Notes under the pieces: generated by a model
Database searches by the model: none
Seen by the model: the letters and a program-made list of their open reading frames with translations, nothing else
Told to the model about the DNA's origin: nothing
Program-made: the position numbers and the translations under genes
Part shown: positions 26,201-41,200 of the stretch, in pieces
How the letters are laid out: every line of letters starts with the position of its first letter
How positions within the stretch are numbered: position 1 is the first letter of the stretch
Assembly (NCBI GenBank): GCA_914767715.1
Contig: OU612065.1
Coordinates: 16,366,001 to 16,430,000 of the forward strand
DNA length: 64,000 nucleotides
Source of the DNA: Membranipora membranacea
Taxonomy: Eukaryota; Bryozoa; Gymnolaemata; Cheilostomatida; Membraniporidae
Reading direction: 5' to 3'

Positions 26201-29200
26201 CCCACTGCATGAACTGAATAAGCTATAATAGAGGGTGAGACCTCAACCTTCGTTATGTCTGATTGCAGTAAGGCAACTTTCTGCCAAGTCACTCAGACTT
26301 GTTTCATCGGAACTTTGAAAATTGATTTTGTAATTTAACTTGGTTTGTGAGCTGTATTCACGTAACATAGCCAGCTTATCTGCCAAACAACGCAAACAAA
26401 CAATACACTTTCTCTGCCCAAGGTTTAAGATTAGGCAGAGCTGCGCGGTATACATTATCACTGCTGCCTCACAGATATTGACCTTTAATGCGAGTCTGTG
26501 CGGCATGTCCAGCAAATATTTAAATGTCAGCATATTTTAACATTTTGTGATACTTGTTAGGCTATGGTCAATCCAGTACATAATTTGTACAATAATTATC
26601 ATTAATCCACACTACACTACACCAAAGCAGCGCCCTACTACTGCTTGAATCATCTAATATTCCATCATTGGATCTTGCCCGGTATAGGTAACTCAAAATG
26701 ATATACCTTTGTCCCTGTATCAACCTTCCTATACATTCTGTATCTATGACTTTCAGTTATTGGAGTTGCCGTTCTGGGCTGTTCATACCTTCAAGTGACA
26801 TTTTGGGCTTTACCTGCCAAACGACAAACACGAAGAATCAGACTGCTGTTTTTCAAAGCCTGTCTGCGACAGAACATTGGATGGTTTGATGTGAACCCTG
26901 CTGGGGAGCTGGCGACCCGTCTATCAGAGTAAGTACTGCCATTCTGATTCGCTGCTGTTACTGCAGCTGCTGTGTCTGCCTTTATTCTGTATTTTGTGTG
27001 TCTAATGCCCATTATCTAACAATGTCTATGTTTATACTATGCTGTAATATAGTTATCTTTTGATATCTGTAAATATGCTTGGCTTAAATTTCTGCTTCAG
27101 AAAATTTAACAGAATAACTTGATGACTGTATTCATATCATATCATTCATATCAATATCTCTGACATACTTTGAACAAACTTATCTAATACATGCCTTTTT
27201 AGATGAGTTGAAAGTTTTACCCACTGACTACTTTCATTGTGTTACTTCACTGAGTCTATTACTTCCTATGGCTTCGATGACCTTCAATTGAAAGTTCATG
27301 TAATGACATAATATACCATATTCGAGTAGTCATCACAGAGTAAGGAGATCCCATAAAAATTATTATTAAGTCTATGGGAGTTCCTTACTCTTTGTAGCCA
27401 TTTAAAAAAAATCTGATAAAATCATTGAATATGAGATATGATATACAATTCTATCCTGGTATCTCTTACAATACTCTCAATATCGTATAATACGGATATC
27501 TGGTTTCCTGATGTTATATTGGATAGTGTCATTCAGTAAGGCTCATGGGGAGCTACCTGGAGCTTTATCAGCCATTATGGCTATTCCCATACCAGTACAC
27601 AGAGACTACACATTATATCATTATATCACTATGCTATTCTTATATACCAATGGGCACCATGCTAGATTCCAGTTTTCAATGCACTTTATATGTTCATTTG
27701 ATTAATGACTAAGAATCTTCTATGGGTTAGTGTTTTTTAGGTCTCAGTATTATGCAGTCATGCTCCCTAGTTTGTTTGCCAGACAGTGCTCATAGTGCAC
27801 ATACTTACTGCCTACCAAGATAAATATAAGAGGCTTATCCCATTTCATATTTCATAATTTTAACAATCAAACTAATGAATTTTTTCTTTGTGATAGTGAT
27901 GTTGATAAGATTGAGAACGGAATCGGAGATAAGATAGCGACTCTTGTTCAGCTAGCCGCTCAAACGTTATGCTGTATAGGTGTAGGATTTTACTACGGCT
28001 GGCTGCTGACTCTGGTTATTTTATCTACAAGTCCCCTCATCGCCATCGCAGCTATGATTATGGACTGGGTACGTACTTTTCTGTGATCTTGTCTAATTCC
28101 CACGGGTAGATATCCGATAAAAGGCAAGGTCACACGTTTAAATAATAGTACAAATACTGGATATTAATTAATATTGATGTTAGTCGAGAGGACATCAACA
28201 TGGAATCTTCACAATATCTTGCTCTGGATAGCTGCACAACCGATTACAAAACATGAAAACTGTAATGAAGGTATAACACCTTTAGGGGGATAATGAGCCA
28301 GTCTATGTCTGCCGGTCAACAACAAGATGTCTTCAGAGGCCTCGCCGTAAATGGCACGTGCCATGTAAAAATCACTAGGTAAACGCTAGTTTATGCCCTT
28401 AAACGGTGTCGGGATAGCTGGTAGTAGCATTTCATTATCAACCACTTTCCCAACCGTTTTGTTTGGGAAAGTTGTTGATAATGAAATGCCCCTACCAGCA
28501 CCCCGCCATCGTTTGAGCACTTAAACTAGGTAAACGCTAATCATCTCCTGATTTCCCAACCTCCCAACAAAATAACAAAAAAGACAATGTTGACCTTGGT
28601 GACATTACCAAATTATTTTCCTTTTGTTGTTGCCATTATTATATAGTATATATTAAATGCAAGCAATTTAACAACTTTTAATGTATCGCTGCTGCTGCCA
28701 AAAAGGTTGATGATCTTCTGTTGGTCGTCCGCTTATAGCCTATAGGGTAGGAAAAACAGACTTGAGTATTGTTTTTGCACAAAGATGGAGTCTCACTTCT
28801 AGCTTTCCTTGCTAAAGTGATTCATTGCTGACTCGTTGCCGCGTGTGCCGCGTCCCATGCTGCCATTTTAACAATCATGTATCAGATCGGCATTGTAAGC
28901 AAGTTTTACAGCCGTAGTTATTGACCCCCAACTCTAGAAAAAATAAGCTGTTTAATCGTACACCCTATCTGCTAAAAGTCCAGGTTCCTCGGCAGTCTTT
29001 TCTCCGTAGGGGGTCTAACTTTCATTTCATAATTATAACTTGCAGTGGATACATAAATAGCTTTGTCACGCTGCCACAAAAACAAAGAAACTGGCTGTGT
29101 GACCAGGCTGCCGACTGGGCAATATGTAGGACATTTAGTTGTTACCTATTGTATAGATTAAAACCAATATATTCAATTGATTAGCTATTCAGCGTTGGTA

Positions 29201-32200
29201 TTTTATTCAATATAGACAAAGACTATATCCATAGTCTCTTGTATATATGTCAATACAGTCTCACATGACATGTTCACATGATGGTTGGTCATGTTATATA
29301 AAATTGTTCAAGTCTATTGATCAAAAAGTCCGCGTAGGTAGTGAGAACATGTTATGTATACCGGTAATACAGTTAATTAAATTGGGCAATCCAAAGTATG
29401 GTCCCAACTTATATTTTGTGTGATCAGTTCTCTCAATTATGAGAATCGGTTCAAGTTAAGCAACCGAAAGAGCAAAATGGTTTGACTCCCTAACTCCACG
29501 AACAAATGCTGCCCGTGATTGAGCTTGTATAATCCATTCATACTGATACCAATAACTACCAGTGGGTACTTTGAAGATACATTTCCTTTTCCATGTTTAG
29601 TTTTATTCGTTACGTATGTTTATATACTTTCTATCATTACCAGGTATCTAAGAGCACCACTGTTCAGGAACAGGGAGCTTATGCAGAAGCTGGAGGTGTT
29701 GCTGATGAGGTCCTCACCGCTATACGAACTGTTATTGCTTTCGGTGGTCAGGAGAAGGAATGTGAAAGGTGAGTTGTCACTGATTACTGACAGCCATGGT
29801 GAGGGCATGGATCTAAAGACTGTATGCCCCTAACTAACTAACTAACTAAAATAGATAATTATCTGGCGTAATATACCTGTTATGGATTGAGGGAGAACTG
29901 AAAACTTTACGAGGTGTATTCCTCTTTTCAGCCTCATGCGTAAATTAATCATGAGGATCGGATAATTATTGTCAAATGGTACTACAACTGAATTGTACTG
30001 TATCGCCAGGCAGATTAGGATATAGAATTGGCACTTGGGCAAGTCATGCCATAGATCTGAATGGTGGTAGCAGATTTTTATGGATGGTAATAATTAGATT
30101 AATCCCCAGGCAATGGATAGCTATTAGAATACCGAGCAGTATAATAAACTATGTGAAAAATAATTGTGGTCGCTCAAACCTATGATTTGCGGCCAACCGA
30201 AGCATGGGCCCTTATCACTTAGCTCCATTTATTAAACATAGTAGTTCCATCATATGGGCATCCTGACTCCGTGGCGCAATGGTAGCGCGTCCGACTCCAG
30301 ATCGGAAGGCTGCGTGTTCGAGTCACGTCGGGGTCATAAGGTTTTGGTTTTGTGGTCCAAATATCGCTATCTGACAAGAAATTACTAATCAGAAAGATGT
30401 AAATAATATGTCTTCTTGTGTTGGCATATTGTTTTACTCTCCTCACAGTTAGCCCATTTTATCAGTTGTGTCTGAAACAAGTTCACTTAAATGTGTTAAG
30501 CCTTGCTGTTTAAATGTAAAGTCAGCTATGAAACTTCTCATGGCAGGTATCACCCAGTTAGCTGAGACATAATTGAATTTACTCATTTGGAGTTGTCTCC
30601 TGTCATAGTAATAAAATGGATGTCTAAACCAGTGGTCTATGACTCTATACAGAGTTAATATATTTAATCTATGAGTATATAGCCTAAAAATATTGCTCAT
30701 TATTATTATCTTTGCAATTTCATTGTTTTTGCTGATCGATATAAGTAACTTTGGGAACCTACCCCTACTGACCTTAATAATTCGCGGGCTCCTAATTCGC
30801 GGAGGGCACAACTCCAACCTTTTTCACTAGTCCTAATTATTCACGGATCTGAGAGATAACTCCTCTGTAGTAGTAGTCTATTTTTTTTTAAAAAACAGAC
30901 CTCAACAGGATTTGAACCTGCAACAACCTAATTATGTGTGATAACAAGGCAGCCGCACTAGGTACTGAGCTATTTAGCTAGTTTTAATAGCTATTTAGCT
31001 AGTTTTAACTATTCCTGGTTTCTGTCATCGCTCACCACGAAATATTAAACCACTTGAAAACATAAGGTCAGTAGGGTAGATCATGTTAAGTTGACCGGCA
31101 TTTATTGAAACAATCTGTGTGGTCAGCTTAAATCAAACAAAGCCAGTCCACTATACAAGCTAGTCAAAAATTGCTGCCATCATGTTGATCATCATGTACA
31201 ATGCTGCCATTATTTTCGCAGGTACAATAAGAACCTTGGAAAGGCCAGGGAGTATGGCATAAGGAAAGGTACTGTGTCTGGAGTGGCTATGGGATTCGTT
31301 ATGTTCATCGTTTTCCTGTCTTATGCACTCGGTTTCTGGTTTGGTTCTCGTATCGTCCTGCAAGCTCCGTTTACTCTGCCACAATACCACACAGACTTTA
31401 CCGTCGGGAATATGCTTATCGTGAGTAAATTATCTCTGGTCGACACATTTACACCCACAATAATCCTCAACCGCCATATTCAAAATTAACTGCCTTCTCC
31501 TCATAAGAATGTGTGTCAATTCTTTTTGCCTACGAATTTCAACATTTTATTGATGAATGTTGACAGTGCATTATCAATATTAATCTTTGCTGTCTTCAAT
31601 TTGAATCCATTGAATTTTTTGCATATTCTACCAAACCAGGATTTTGTTACAAAAAAAGTTCATCAGATCTCATTAAATACCAATTTCAGTGGGTTATGGA
31701 GTTATCATATGGACTAAATCTGCCAGTTTTTAATTGTTTTACTTAATTTAATATATGAAGACTTCATGAGTCCATTTAATTCTTACAGGTGTTTTTCTCG
31801 ATTCTCATCGCTTCGTTCTCCTTTGGACAAGCTGGACCAGCCATAAAGGATTTGGCCATAGCCAGAGGAGCAGCATACTTTGTATTTAATCTGATTGCAA
31901 GGGTTAGTTGATTAATAAAAATATAACTCATAATTCTATTCATATTCATACATTTACATAGACATTTTCCCTGCATATATATATCAAAACTGTTATTGAT
32001 TTATGCATGATTCTGAGAAATCATTGCGTCTTTTATTAAATTGAACTGAAAAAAACCGATTTACCGTATTTGTGATTGTCTCCCTTACACAGGAACCTGA
32101 GATTGACATTGAATCTGAAGAGGGTGAGAAACCTGGTGATGTAACAGGTCATATAGAGTTCAAGGATATTCACTTCCAGTACCCATCTCGACCTGATGTC

Positions 32201-35200
32201 AAGGTAGGATTGTGGGAGTGATGTTCACTGCATGTTAATGTAAGAAGACCTCTCAGCTGAATGTCACCTAGCCATTGACCATTCCTAGCTAGCGCCATAA
32301 GGGAAATCTGAAGATCACAACAAAACATTATAATTCACACAATCCTATAATAGATACATCACCTGTGGATCATATCTGCAACCTTCCTGGAGAGCCAGTC
32401 CCATTAACAGTTTTGCTTTTAGTATAGCCTGTCACCAAAAGAATGTGTAGGCACCTATTATTAGCAAGACAAAAATTTTATTAATTGATTTCAGGACAAA
32501 ATCTACTAGCACCAATAACAATTTTTGCTGCAAGATATTCAACGGAAATTGCTTTGGACTAGTAGACCTCTCAGTAGTGTTTTGCCCTAAAAGGGTTGCT
32601 CCTAAAGTGAGCAACAAGGAAACTGTTCTTCTGTATATATCTTGAATGTTAAAGCGATTGTGTAATGTTTAATGCCAGTATAATCTGTCGTTGGTAGGTA
32701 CTACAAGGATTAAGTCTGCAGGTTGAGCAGGGTAAGACTGTAGCTCTTGTAGGCAGCAGTGGATGTGGTAAGAGTACTACTGTGCAGCTTATACAGAGAT
32801 TCTATGACGCTGCATCTGGATCGGTAAGGCTGATTTATATCCCAAGGTTAATTAATTCTTTTGTGAAATGTTCTTTTTAACTTGTATCGTCATAAATCAG
32901 CATCCAAATATTGGTTATTTTAGTGTGACTAGATGGATGGTAGTGATATACCTCCTTCTCCATGTTTTTTAAACTCTTTATAAGCAACGGTCCCTCCGTC
33001 TCTGTCTTGACATTCATAAACACCCTAACCATACCATCATCTGTGCGACTTATTAGGTTACGCTGGATGGTAGAGATATTAAGAGTCTGAACTTGAGGTG
33101 GCTGAGAGGACAGATTGGAATCGTCAGTCAGGAACCGATTCTATTCGCTACGACCATCGCTGAGAACATCAGATATGGCAGAGAGGGAGTCACTGATGAG
33201 GAGATCGAAAAGGCTGCCCAAGAAGCTAACGCTCATGACTTTGTCTCCAAACTACCGGAGGTAACTTAATCCTACCTTCAGTCCATCCTCACATATTTGT
33301 AGCTGTTTGCCTTCAGGCTCGTTGTATCACATTTCAACTCAATTTGAATGTCTGTCAACTGATAAAACTTTGGTTTTATGACACAAAAATCAGTATTGCT
33401 TTTCCTCATGAATGATGTTAGCAACTTCCGACTGATCATTTTTGCAGGAATTTATCATCTGAATTCCTGTCTGCTCAAGGGCCATTAACATTTATTGCAT
33501 GGCTTTTATCCATCTGCTCTTGGTGGTGCAAGAAATATTGGAATTTTCTTTGATTTTCTGGAGTGTAGCCAGTTGTGAAATATGATTAATGAGGATCATT
33601 TTGTTGATTGTTGCTAGATGCCCTTATTTGTCTACACTGATAACACAACCTGTCTTTGGAATGAGTGAGTATGATGCAATATGTGACTGTTGTTGCTGCA
33701 ATGGTCCAGTTTCGTTATCAGTTACAGGTATGTGAGCCATGTTGTCCTAGCTAGGTGTCATATCATCCACAGCATAATAATTATAGCCTTCAATCCGTTA
33801 TCTTTTTAGAAATATGAAACGTTGGTTGGTGCGCGAGGAGCCCAGCTTAGTGGAGGACAGAAGCAGCGTATTGCTATAGCTCGGGCTCTAGTCAACTCAC
33901 CTAAGGTTTTATTGTTAGATGAGGCTACTTCAGCTTTAGATATGGAGAGCGAAAAGACTGTTCAAGAGGCTTTAGATAAGGTAAACGAGGTTAACATGTA
34001 GGCGGTACGGCCATGTCTCGGTAAAAGTACCTCAACTGTCTCCATCATGAATCATAATGATCTATCTTGTGTTGTCTGCGCTAACCAATCGCGTACCAAA
34101 ATTGCCTTTTTTGATGATGAGTAATGCTTCCATCCTGGAACCAGTTTCATATAAAGCTACTGTTAGTTCATGTTTGTGTGCTGTTCCTATGCAAACGCAA
34201 AGGCCTAATACCATAAAAAAACTGATTCAATAACACGGTAAATTGTTAGTTTTTCGGAACCCACTCCTATCTTTTTGTTATAGCTGACTGAAGCCATACC
34301 CTGGCAGGCTAGCCTAACCCTGAGATTGTTCAATATATTTATACATTAATTTTAAGGCAAGTCATGGTAGAACGACTATCGTCATCGCTCACAGATTGAC
34401 AACCATTCAGAATGCTGATACAATCATCGCCATAAATGATGGTCAGGCTATGGAGAAGGGAACCCACACTGAGCTCATGGCAATGGATGGTATATATGCT
34501 GCTCTTGTTAAGAAACAGACTAAGAAAGAATCTAAAGACTCTAAGGTTGATGCTGACGAATCTGATGACGGTAAGTGAATGTAGAGTTACCATCGCATGC
34601 ACATTGTGGATTTCTTACAAGATTTGAAGGTAGATGCTGCGGCTGTATGTTACTTGTCTATCATTCATATTATCCCAGCAAAACTAAATTATCTCAATGA
34701 AATCAGTGATCACCTTAGGCTTAAAAATATGTTATAATTATTCTACTATATAGTTTGTTATTTCCAAATTTTTAAACCATTAATATAGCGAACATCTATT
34801 CTCATTGCTGATCATAGAAAAATAGTGCTGTCAGTCCTTAATCAAATCATTGTGGTCCATACATTGAACTAAGGCGAAACAATAAAAACAATAAGTTTTA
34901 TCTTCATACTACTGTGACCATAACCATGTCATTTCGATATTAAATTCTGTGATGAATATTTTACTTTTCCCATTGTCACAGTGGATCAAGGTAATGTAAA
35001 AGTATTAAGTCAGTGCCATGCCCATTCTGCTTTATCTCTGCTCACTGCCTTATGTGTTATTTTTTTGATCAATATTTTTGGTTATAAGTTATACTATATA
35101 ATAACAGGATAAATGCCTATCCGTTTAAAATATCATATAAGCTTTGTTATAGTGATAGTTTTAGCTACAGTTCAAAAATCTGCTCACACAAAAACTTCCG

Positions 35201-38200
35201 ATTCCTCAGCTCACCTGCTGGGCTCGAAGCATATGATGATTCGTGTCTCATTTTCAATATAGTACAGTGTTGTACAATTTTAAGTTGTCATTCATGTATA
35301 AGAATATCCACCCCTTTTGCTATTTGTCACAATAGGGTTGTCTTTGCTGATTCTTGAGCATCCACTATGGTTCTCTCCAAAAAACTCATCAACAAGAGAT
35401 TATCTGTGATCAATCCACCCCTGAATTTCCTCCCTCCCAAAGAAAAGCGCTTAACTATTCATAGAACCAAAACATGTGCTGTCTCTGCTTGTGATAGAGT
35501 CCCTTCTTGATATGAAGCCATTGTAAGTTATTACTGAAGTTTTTGAGTACATTTAGATAAGAACAGAGGCTAGTACTGTGTGGTCCTCAAGGCACCCTCC
35601 TCTTTTAGTACCTGGCATTACATTAAAGTAACTATCTTTTTTATGTTGCTTGTAGATGAAGAGGAAGAGTTGGAGAAGGAGATGCAGTTGGCCCGAAGTG
35701 AATCACAGAAGAAGGCAGACTATAGTAAGAGAGTTTTATCCGTTACTTCTACTAACGAAGAGACAGTCAATGTTGTGAGCAAAGATGACAATGAAGCTAC
35801 AAAGGTAGGTGTCTGTCCCACTTAATGTACTTGAGTGTCTCGTATATTACCTTGTGTCATGTTGAAACGTTATTGAAACATCTTGCTCAAATGACCTTCT
35901 ATTCCCTTTCGATTGAGACTTTAAGTCGACTAACCATATAATAATAATAATGATTTTGTAATAAGCGTTCCTACAAGCCACATAAAAATGAATTCTGCAT
36001 CAGAAGTCGCTGAAGAATATATTTTCTTTCAAATCTGTGAGTGAGCTATTGGAACATTGTTGCAATTGATTTCGAACATTCTGTATTTCAGGATGATGAC
36101 GTGCCTCCCGTTGGATTCTTTGAGCTCATGGCTTGGAATAAACAAGAATGGTATTATATCGTACTGGGATGTTTAGGCTCAATCATTGTTGGTGGTTCTC
36201 AACCTGCTTTTGCTGTAGCCTTCAGTAAAATTCTTGCTGTAAGTTCCGGTAAAATTCTGAGATTTTTATGATTGTTATTATCCAATCCATCCATTGTTAT
36301 TCAATGGTTCACCTGCAAAAAATCCCTAGGGCTTAAGTAGGGGATTAAATGGTGCAAGAGAGTTTATAGTCCTTGAATCTTGTATTTTTTTTCAAGGTGG
36401 GTGGTTTATCATTGTCATTGGCACATTATTAGGCCGAGATTAACGTAACCAGCATACATGTTATCTTCAGACAATTGATTACTTTTTTTTAAATCCCCAA
36501 CAATTTTAACAACTCTTCACTATAGCCAACTTGCAATAGTTAGTTTATTTGGAAGTCACTGATTTATGTGAAATTCCGCCTATATCAAAATGTTTATATA
36601 CAGTCCTTTTTTTTTACCTGGCAGGGTTTCATATCTTGTGAAGATTCAACAATGGAAAGTAATGCCAACTTCTACTCGCTGATATTTGTTGCCATAGCAG
36701 TAGCAATGTTCTTTGCTCAAACCCTGGAGGGTCTCATGTTTTCCATATCTGGAGAGAGACTGACAGAGAGAGTCAGGAAGGAAGCATTCAAAGCGTACCT
36801 TCGACAGGATATACACTTCTTTGACGACCCGGCTAACAGCACTGGAGCTCTCACAAATAGGCTGTCTGTTGAAGTAGCTGCCATCAAAGGAGTGAGTTTG
36901 TTTGGAGCATACGAATGCTGTCATTTTCTTATTTTAACATCTTGTGTACAAGCTCCTTATCTGAACAAGCATCCTACACGGTGAAATTGAAAGAAAAAAC
37001 AATTTTTTGTTTTTTTGTACTCTTTTTTATTTGGCAGACAATATCATCCTGGATGGATAATCTCCATAATATGCCAGAAATTTTGTGGGTAAAAAAGAAG
37101 ACAAAAAATGATAATGTGTTGAGAGAGTATATCGGTTAGACAGTGTTGTAAGACAGTCACATATTGTCAAATCTGTTTTTGCTATGTTGTAGGCTACAGG
37201 ACCACAGCTTGGTGGGCTATTCAATGCCTTGGCTAATATGGGAACTGGTATCATCATTGCGTTTGTGTACAGCTGGGTGCTGACGTTAGCCATCCTTGCA
37301 TTTGCTCCGTTTATGGCAATAGCTGGATTTATTGAAATGAAAGTGTTCAGAGGAGGCGGCACAAAAAACAAAGAGCTGTTTGAAGAGGCTAGCAAGGTGA
37401 GTGCGTGCCGTCACGTTTTAGAAATATGAATACCCAGCCTGTCGTGACAGGCTTATCAAGACATGCTAACCCAAACATGTTTACTTGTTTCTTCCTATGA
37501 AATGTTTAATGTTGTCTTTCTAGCTAAAATTTATTTGTCTGATTATAGATTGCATCTGAATCCATATCAAACATACGGACAGTTCAAGGACTAGGCAAAG
37601 AAAAACTATTCTATGACAAATATGTAGAAGTCTCAGCCGACCCACACAAGTAAGCAGTAGTCTATTAGTGTGCGTTCGGTTATTGGCGCGACTTATATTT
37701 GTACTCACAGAGTTAGGACCTTTTATCATCAACATTCAGCTGAACTCAAGACGTAGTATCTTCTCTGTGTTACTCAAAACAGGTTGAATCTCAATAATAG
37801 ACTAGTGTTTGATTGACTGAAGCTCTCATGAGCAATTTTGGTAACTTTGACATGCAAATCCCACAGTCTTTCTTAAAAATAGCTGCTTAATTTGAAATAT
37901 GGATACTCCGAATATGTCCATTGATCTGCGTGACAGTTCTGAGTAAAACAGAACATAAGATTGACAAGATCAACCAAAAACAATGATTTCTGTTGCTTCA
38001 TATGCCTCTGTACAGTGGCTTACTACCCAAACAACGAGTGAATCTGTTTTGGTTATGTTATTTTGCTCCTTTGTTGCTGATGAATTTCATTTTGCAAACT
38101 GAAGATGATAATTTGTTTTTAGGAAGGAAATTCGAATGACTCAAGGATTGGGTTTGACATTTGGCCTCTCGCAAGGGATCATATTCTTTGCATACGCTGC

Positions 38201-41200
38201 GCTGTTTTATCTGGGAGCATGGCTCATCGTTCCAGCTGAGGCAGGAGAGAGACCTAAACCTGAGAGACTAACCTTTGAATCTATGATGATGTAAGTCTGG
38301 AGCTGATGATTGTTATGTCTCAACAAAATAGAGTGATCTATCTTCTGTTGCAGAAGCATATTACTGTCCTGTGTATTGCTGAAATTGATCGCTTCCTGCT
38401 TTTCAAAATCAATGAAAGCATCTCCTTATTGACGCAGGTGTGTTTCTAAGTTGCAATCATGAAGCTATGTTTCTTATTGTTTTTTTTTTCTCAGAACATT
38501 TTCAGCCGTTATATTTGGAGCTATGTCACTCGGTCAAGCCACTTCATTCGCTCCTAACTATCAGAAGGGAGCAGCAGCTGCTGGTCATATCAAGAAACTG
38601 ATTGGCTCTTTGCCAAAGATTGACTCTTACTCAGAGGAGGGCGAGAAACCCGTGAGTAATACCACATATTCTGTGCCTCTATCCTCCGACAGATATGATG
38701 CAGTTGTCTTCTCTTGATTCATATACTCCTGTATGAGCAGGGACGTAGTTTATAAAATAATGGTAGGGAGGCTTAAATCCTTAAGCGCTTGAAGTAACAC
38801 CAGGTATGTTGCTGTAAGCTCATCATGTGGGGTTTCCAACCTCCAAGGTATACTATGTGTATGTAAATAGCAAATCGAAGTCCTAAGTGAGCTGAATCTG
38901 ACATTGGGGATTCAAATAGTATAGTCCTATAGGGCACTCAATCTAGGGTTCTAGAACTAAGGGCTTGGCAAGCTATCCTGTTCTTTTTGTGCTATAAATC
39001 ATTATATCTGGATCACGGATCTTTATCAACAAGATTCAGGATGTGTATGCCATTAGCTTTTTAATTCATTTGGCTGAAGCCAAATGTATAGATGACAACA
39101 ATTCCTCGCGTAGCAGAAATTGTGAATTCAATTTTTTTTGTTCAATACTTTTATTGGCATCATAATCATTTTTTAGAAAAAAAAATGCTTTTCGTTATGT
39201 GCCAAATTTAATGTGTAAAGTTACCTCACCAACACTGCTAATTACAACCTCACTCTATCTATCTTAACAGGGAAATTACAATGCCAGCATTGCATTCAAA
39301 GATACAGTGTTCCATTATCCAACTCGACCGAGTGTGAGAGTATTGAAGAGCCTCACAGTTGATGTGCAGCCTGGGCAGACCTTAGCTCTTGTAGGCAGTA
39401 GTGGATGTGGTAAGAGTACTACAGTACAGCTTATTGAGAGATTCTATGACGTCGATGAGGGAACTGTGGTAAGATCATCCGCCTTGTGTGAATAAATTTA
39501 TATAAGAAACATACGATCTCGCTTTGTCATCACGTTCCAGCATAGGCTATGATTCCAACTTGTATGCAATTACAAAATATCATAGCATATCACATACATT
39601 ATCTACTAAAGAATAAATAAACAACATCTACCCTGCAATTACTTGAAAAGTATTCACCAGTAGAGATAACAACATACTATACACTACCCATAGTTACTTA
39701 TGAAAAACAGGTCAACAACCTAATATTAGGATATTTTTCGATACTGCTGATGGCATGTTGGAAGAAAAAATATTTTCAGTTTTTAGTTATGAAGCTAGGG
39801 GAAACTGCCAATTAAAAGTGAAATATTATGTATCAGGGTCCTACAAAAGTGAAGGGATGTAATCTGTAACAGGGTGTCGTTTTGGGTTGTGTTGTTGGGG
39901 TTTAGGCTGTCTCTAATTTGCTATCATTGCTGCAAGCGGCATATTTAAGTCACTGATATATATTGTAATAACATTATAAAATAATAATTATAATTATACT
40001 GATGTTATAAAAATATTGATAATTATGATAATATTATAATTTTACATTTTATACTACAAGTTAAAAATAAAGTTTTAAAAGAAATATATGATAATATTAT
40101 TTTAATTCATATCAATGATTAAAGTCTATCATTGTATTACAGCATGTTGGAGACCGCGATGTCAAAGACCTGAATGTAGCCTGGCTGCGAACACAGATCG
40201 GACTTGTATCTCAGGAGCCTATCCTGTTTGATCGAAGCATCGCTGAGAATATCAAATACGGAGCAAATCACAGGGAAGTCACCATGACTGAAGTCATCGA
40301 GGCAGCTACCAAAGCCAATATCCATAGTTTCATCAGTGATCTTCCTAACGTGAGTTCCTATGCAACAGCCTATTTTTAGACCATTTTTTTAGGCTGTTCT
40401 CAGCACATTAGATTCTGTTAATAATGAAATGATTATGGCTGCATGATGGAAAAAGGTTGAAAGTAGTGTAATTCACAACCTAATCAGTTTCTCATAAACT
40501 CAATATGTATTATTTAGTTGCCTTTGCCTTCAACACATTGTATAGTGACATTGATTTAAATAGCTATGTTAACTTACGCTTATGTTACACACTAATAGTA
40601 TATTAGAATGGGCGGCAGTGTTAGTTTTGGATTTTCACCTACTCACTGTTTGTTTCACAATAACTCGTGCAAACTTCAACTAGCATTTCTTGACCTTTCA
40701 CAGGGATACGATACAAGCGTAGGAGACAAGGGAACACAACTTAGCGGTGGACAGAAGCAAAGAATCGCGATAGCTCGAGCTCTTGTTAGGAACCCAACTA
40801 TCCTGTTACTTGATGAGGCAACTTCCGCCCTCGACTCAGAAAGTGAACATGTAGGTGTCTCATCAATATAACAATTATTATCTTCTAATCCACTCAAGCC
40901 CTGTGACCTTGTTAATTGCATTTTGCCGAATTAGAAGAGTTTCCTCTGTTTTAAATTTCAATTGGAGTATGTTTTCATTGTGACATATTTTCCATGAAAA
41001 AAACTATTTAGAGTTATGATAGCTTGGAAATATAACTAAAGTATTGTAAAGACAACTTCTCATGTAAGAAAATCAGTGAAAGGCAGAATCAAATAGTCCA
41101 ATATGCCTGTTGCGTTATGTGATAGTACATCAAGCTAGACATTTATTTTGCATTGGTAGATTGTGCAAGAAGCTCTTGATAATGCCAGTAAAGGAAGGAC

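Noticed and set aside
29519-29833. 104-codon + ORF
   Set aside because: It runs over exon 7 of copy A in another frame and starts in intron; the true exon is 29644-29768.
30449-30817. 122-codon - ORF in copy A intron 7
   Set aside because: The matching intron of copy B keeps the sequence only loosely and not the frame; no recognisable protein.
37430-37460. Hairpin AGCCTGTC/GACAGGCT in intron 19 as a regulatory element
   Set aside because: Short stem present in both arms only because of the duplication; no further support.
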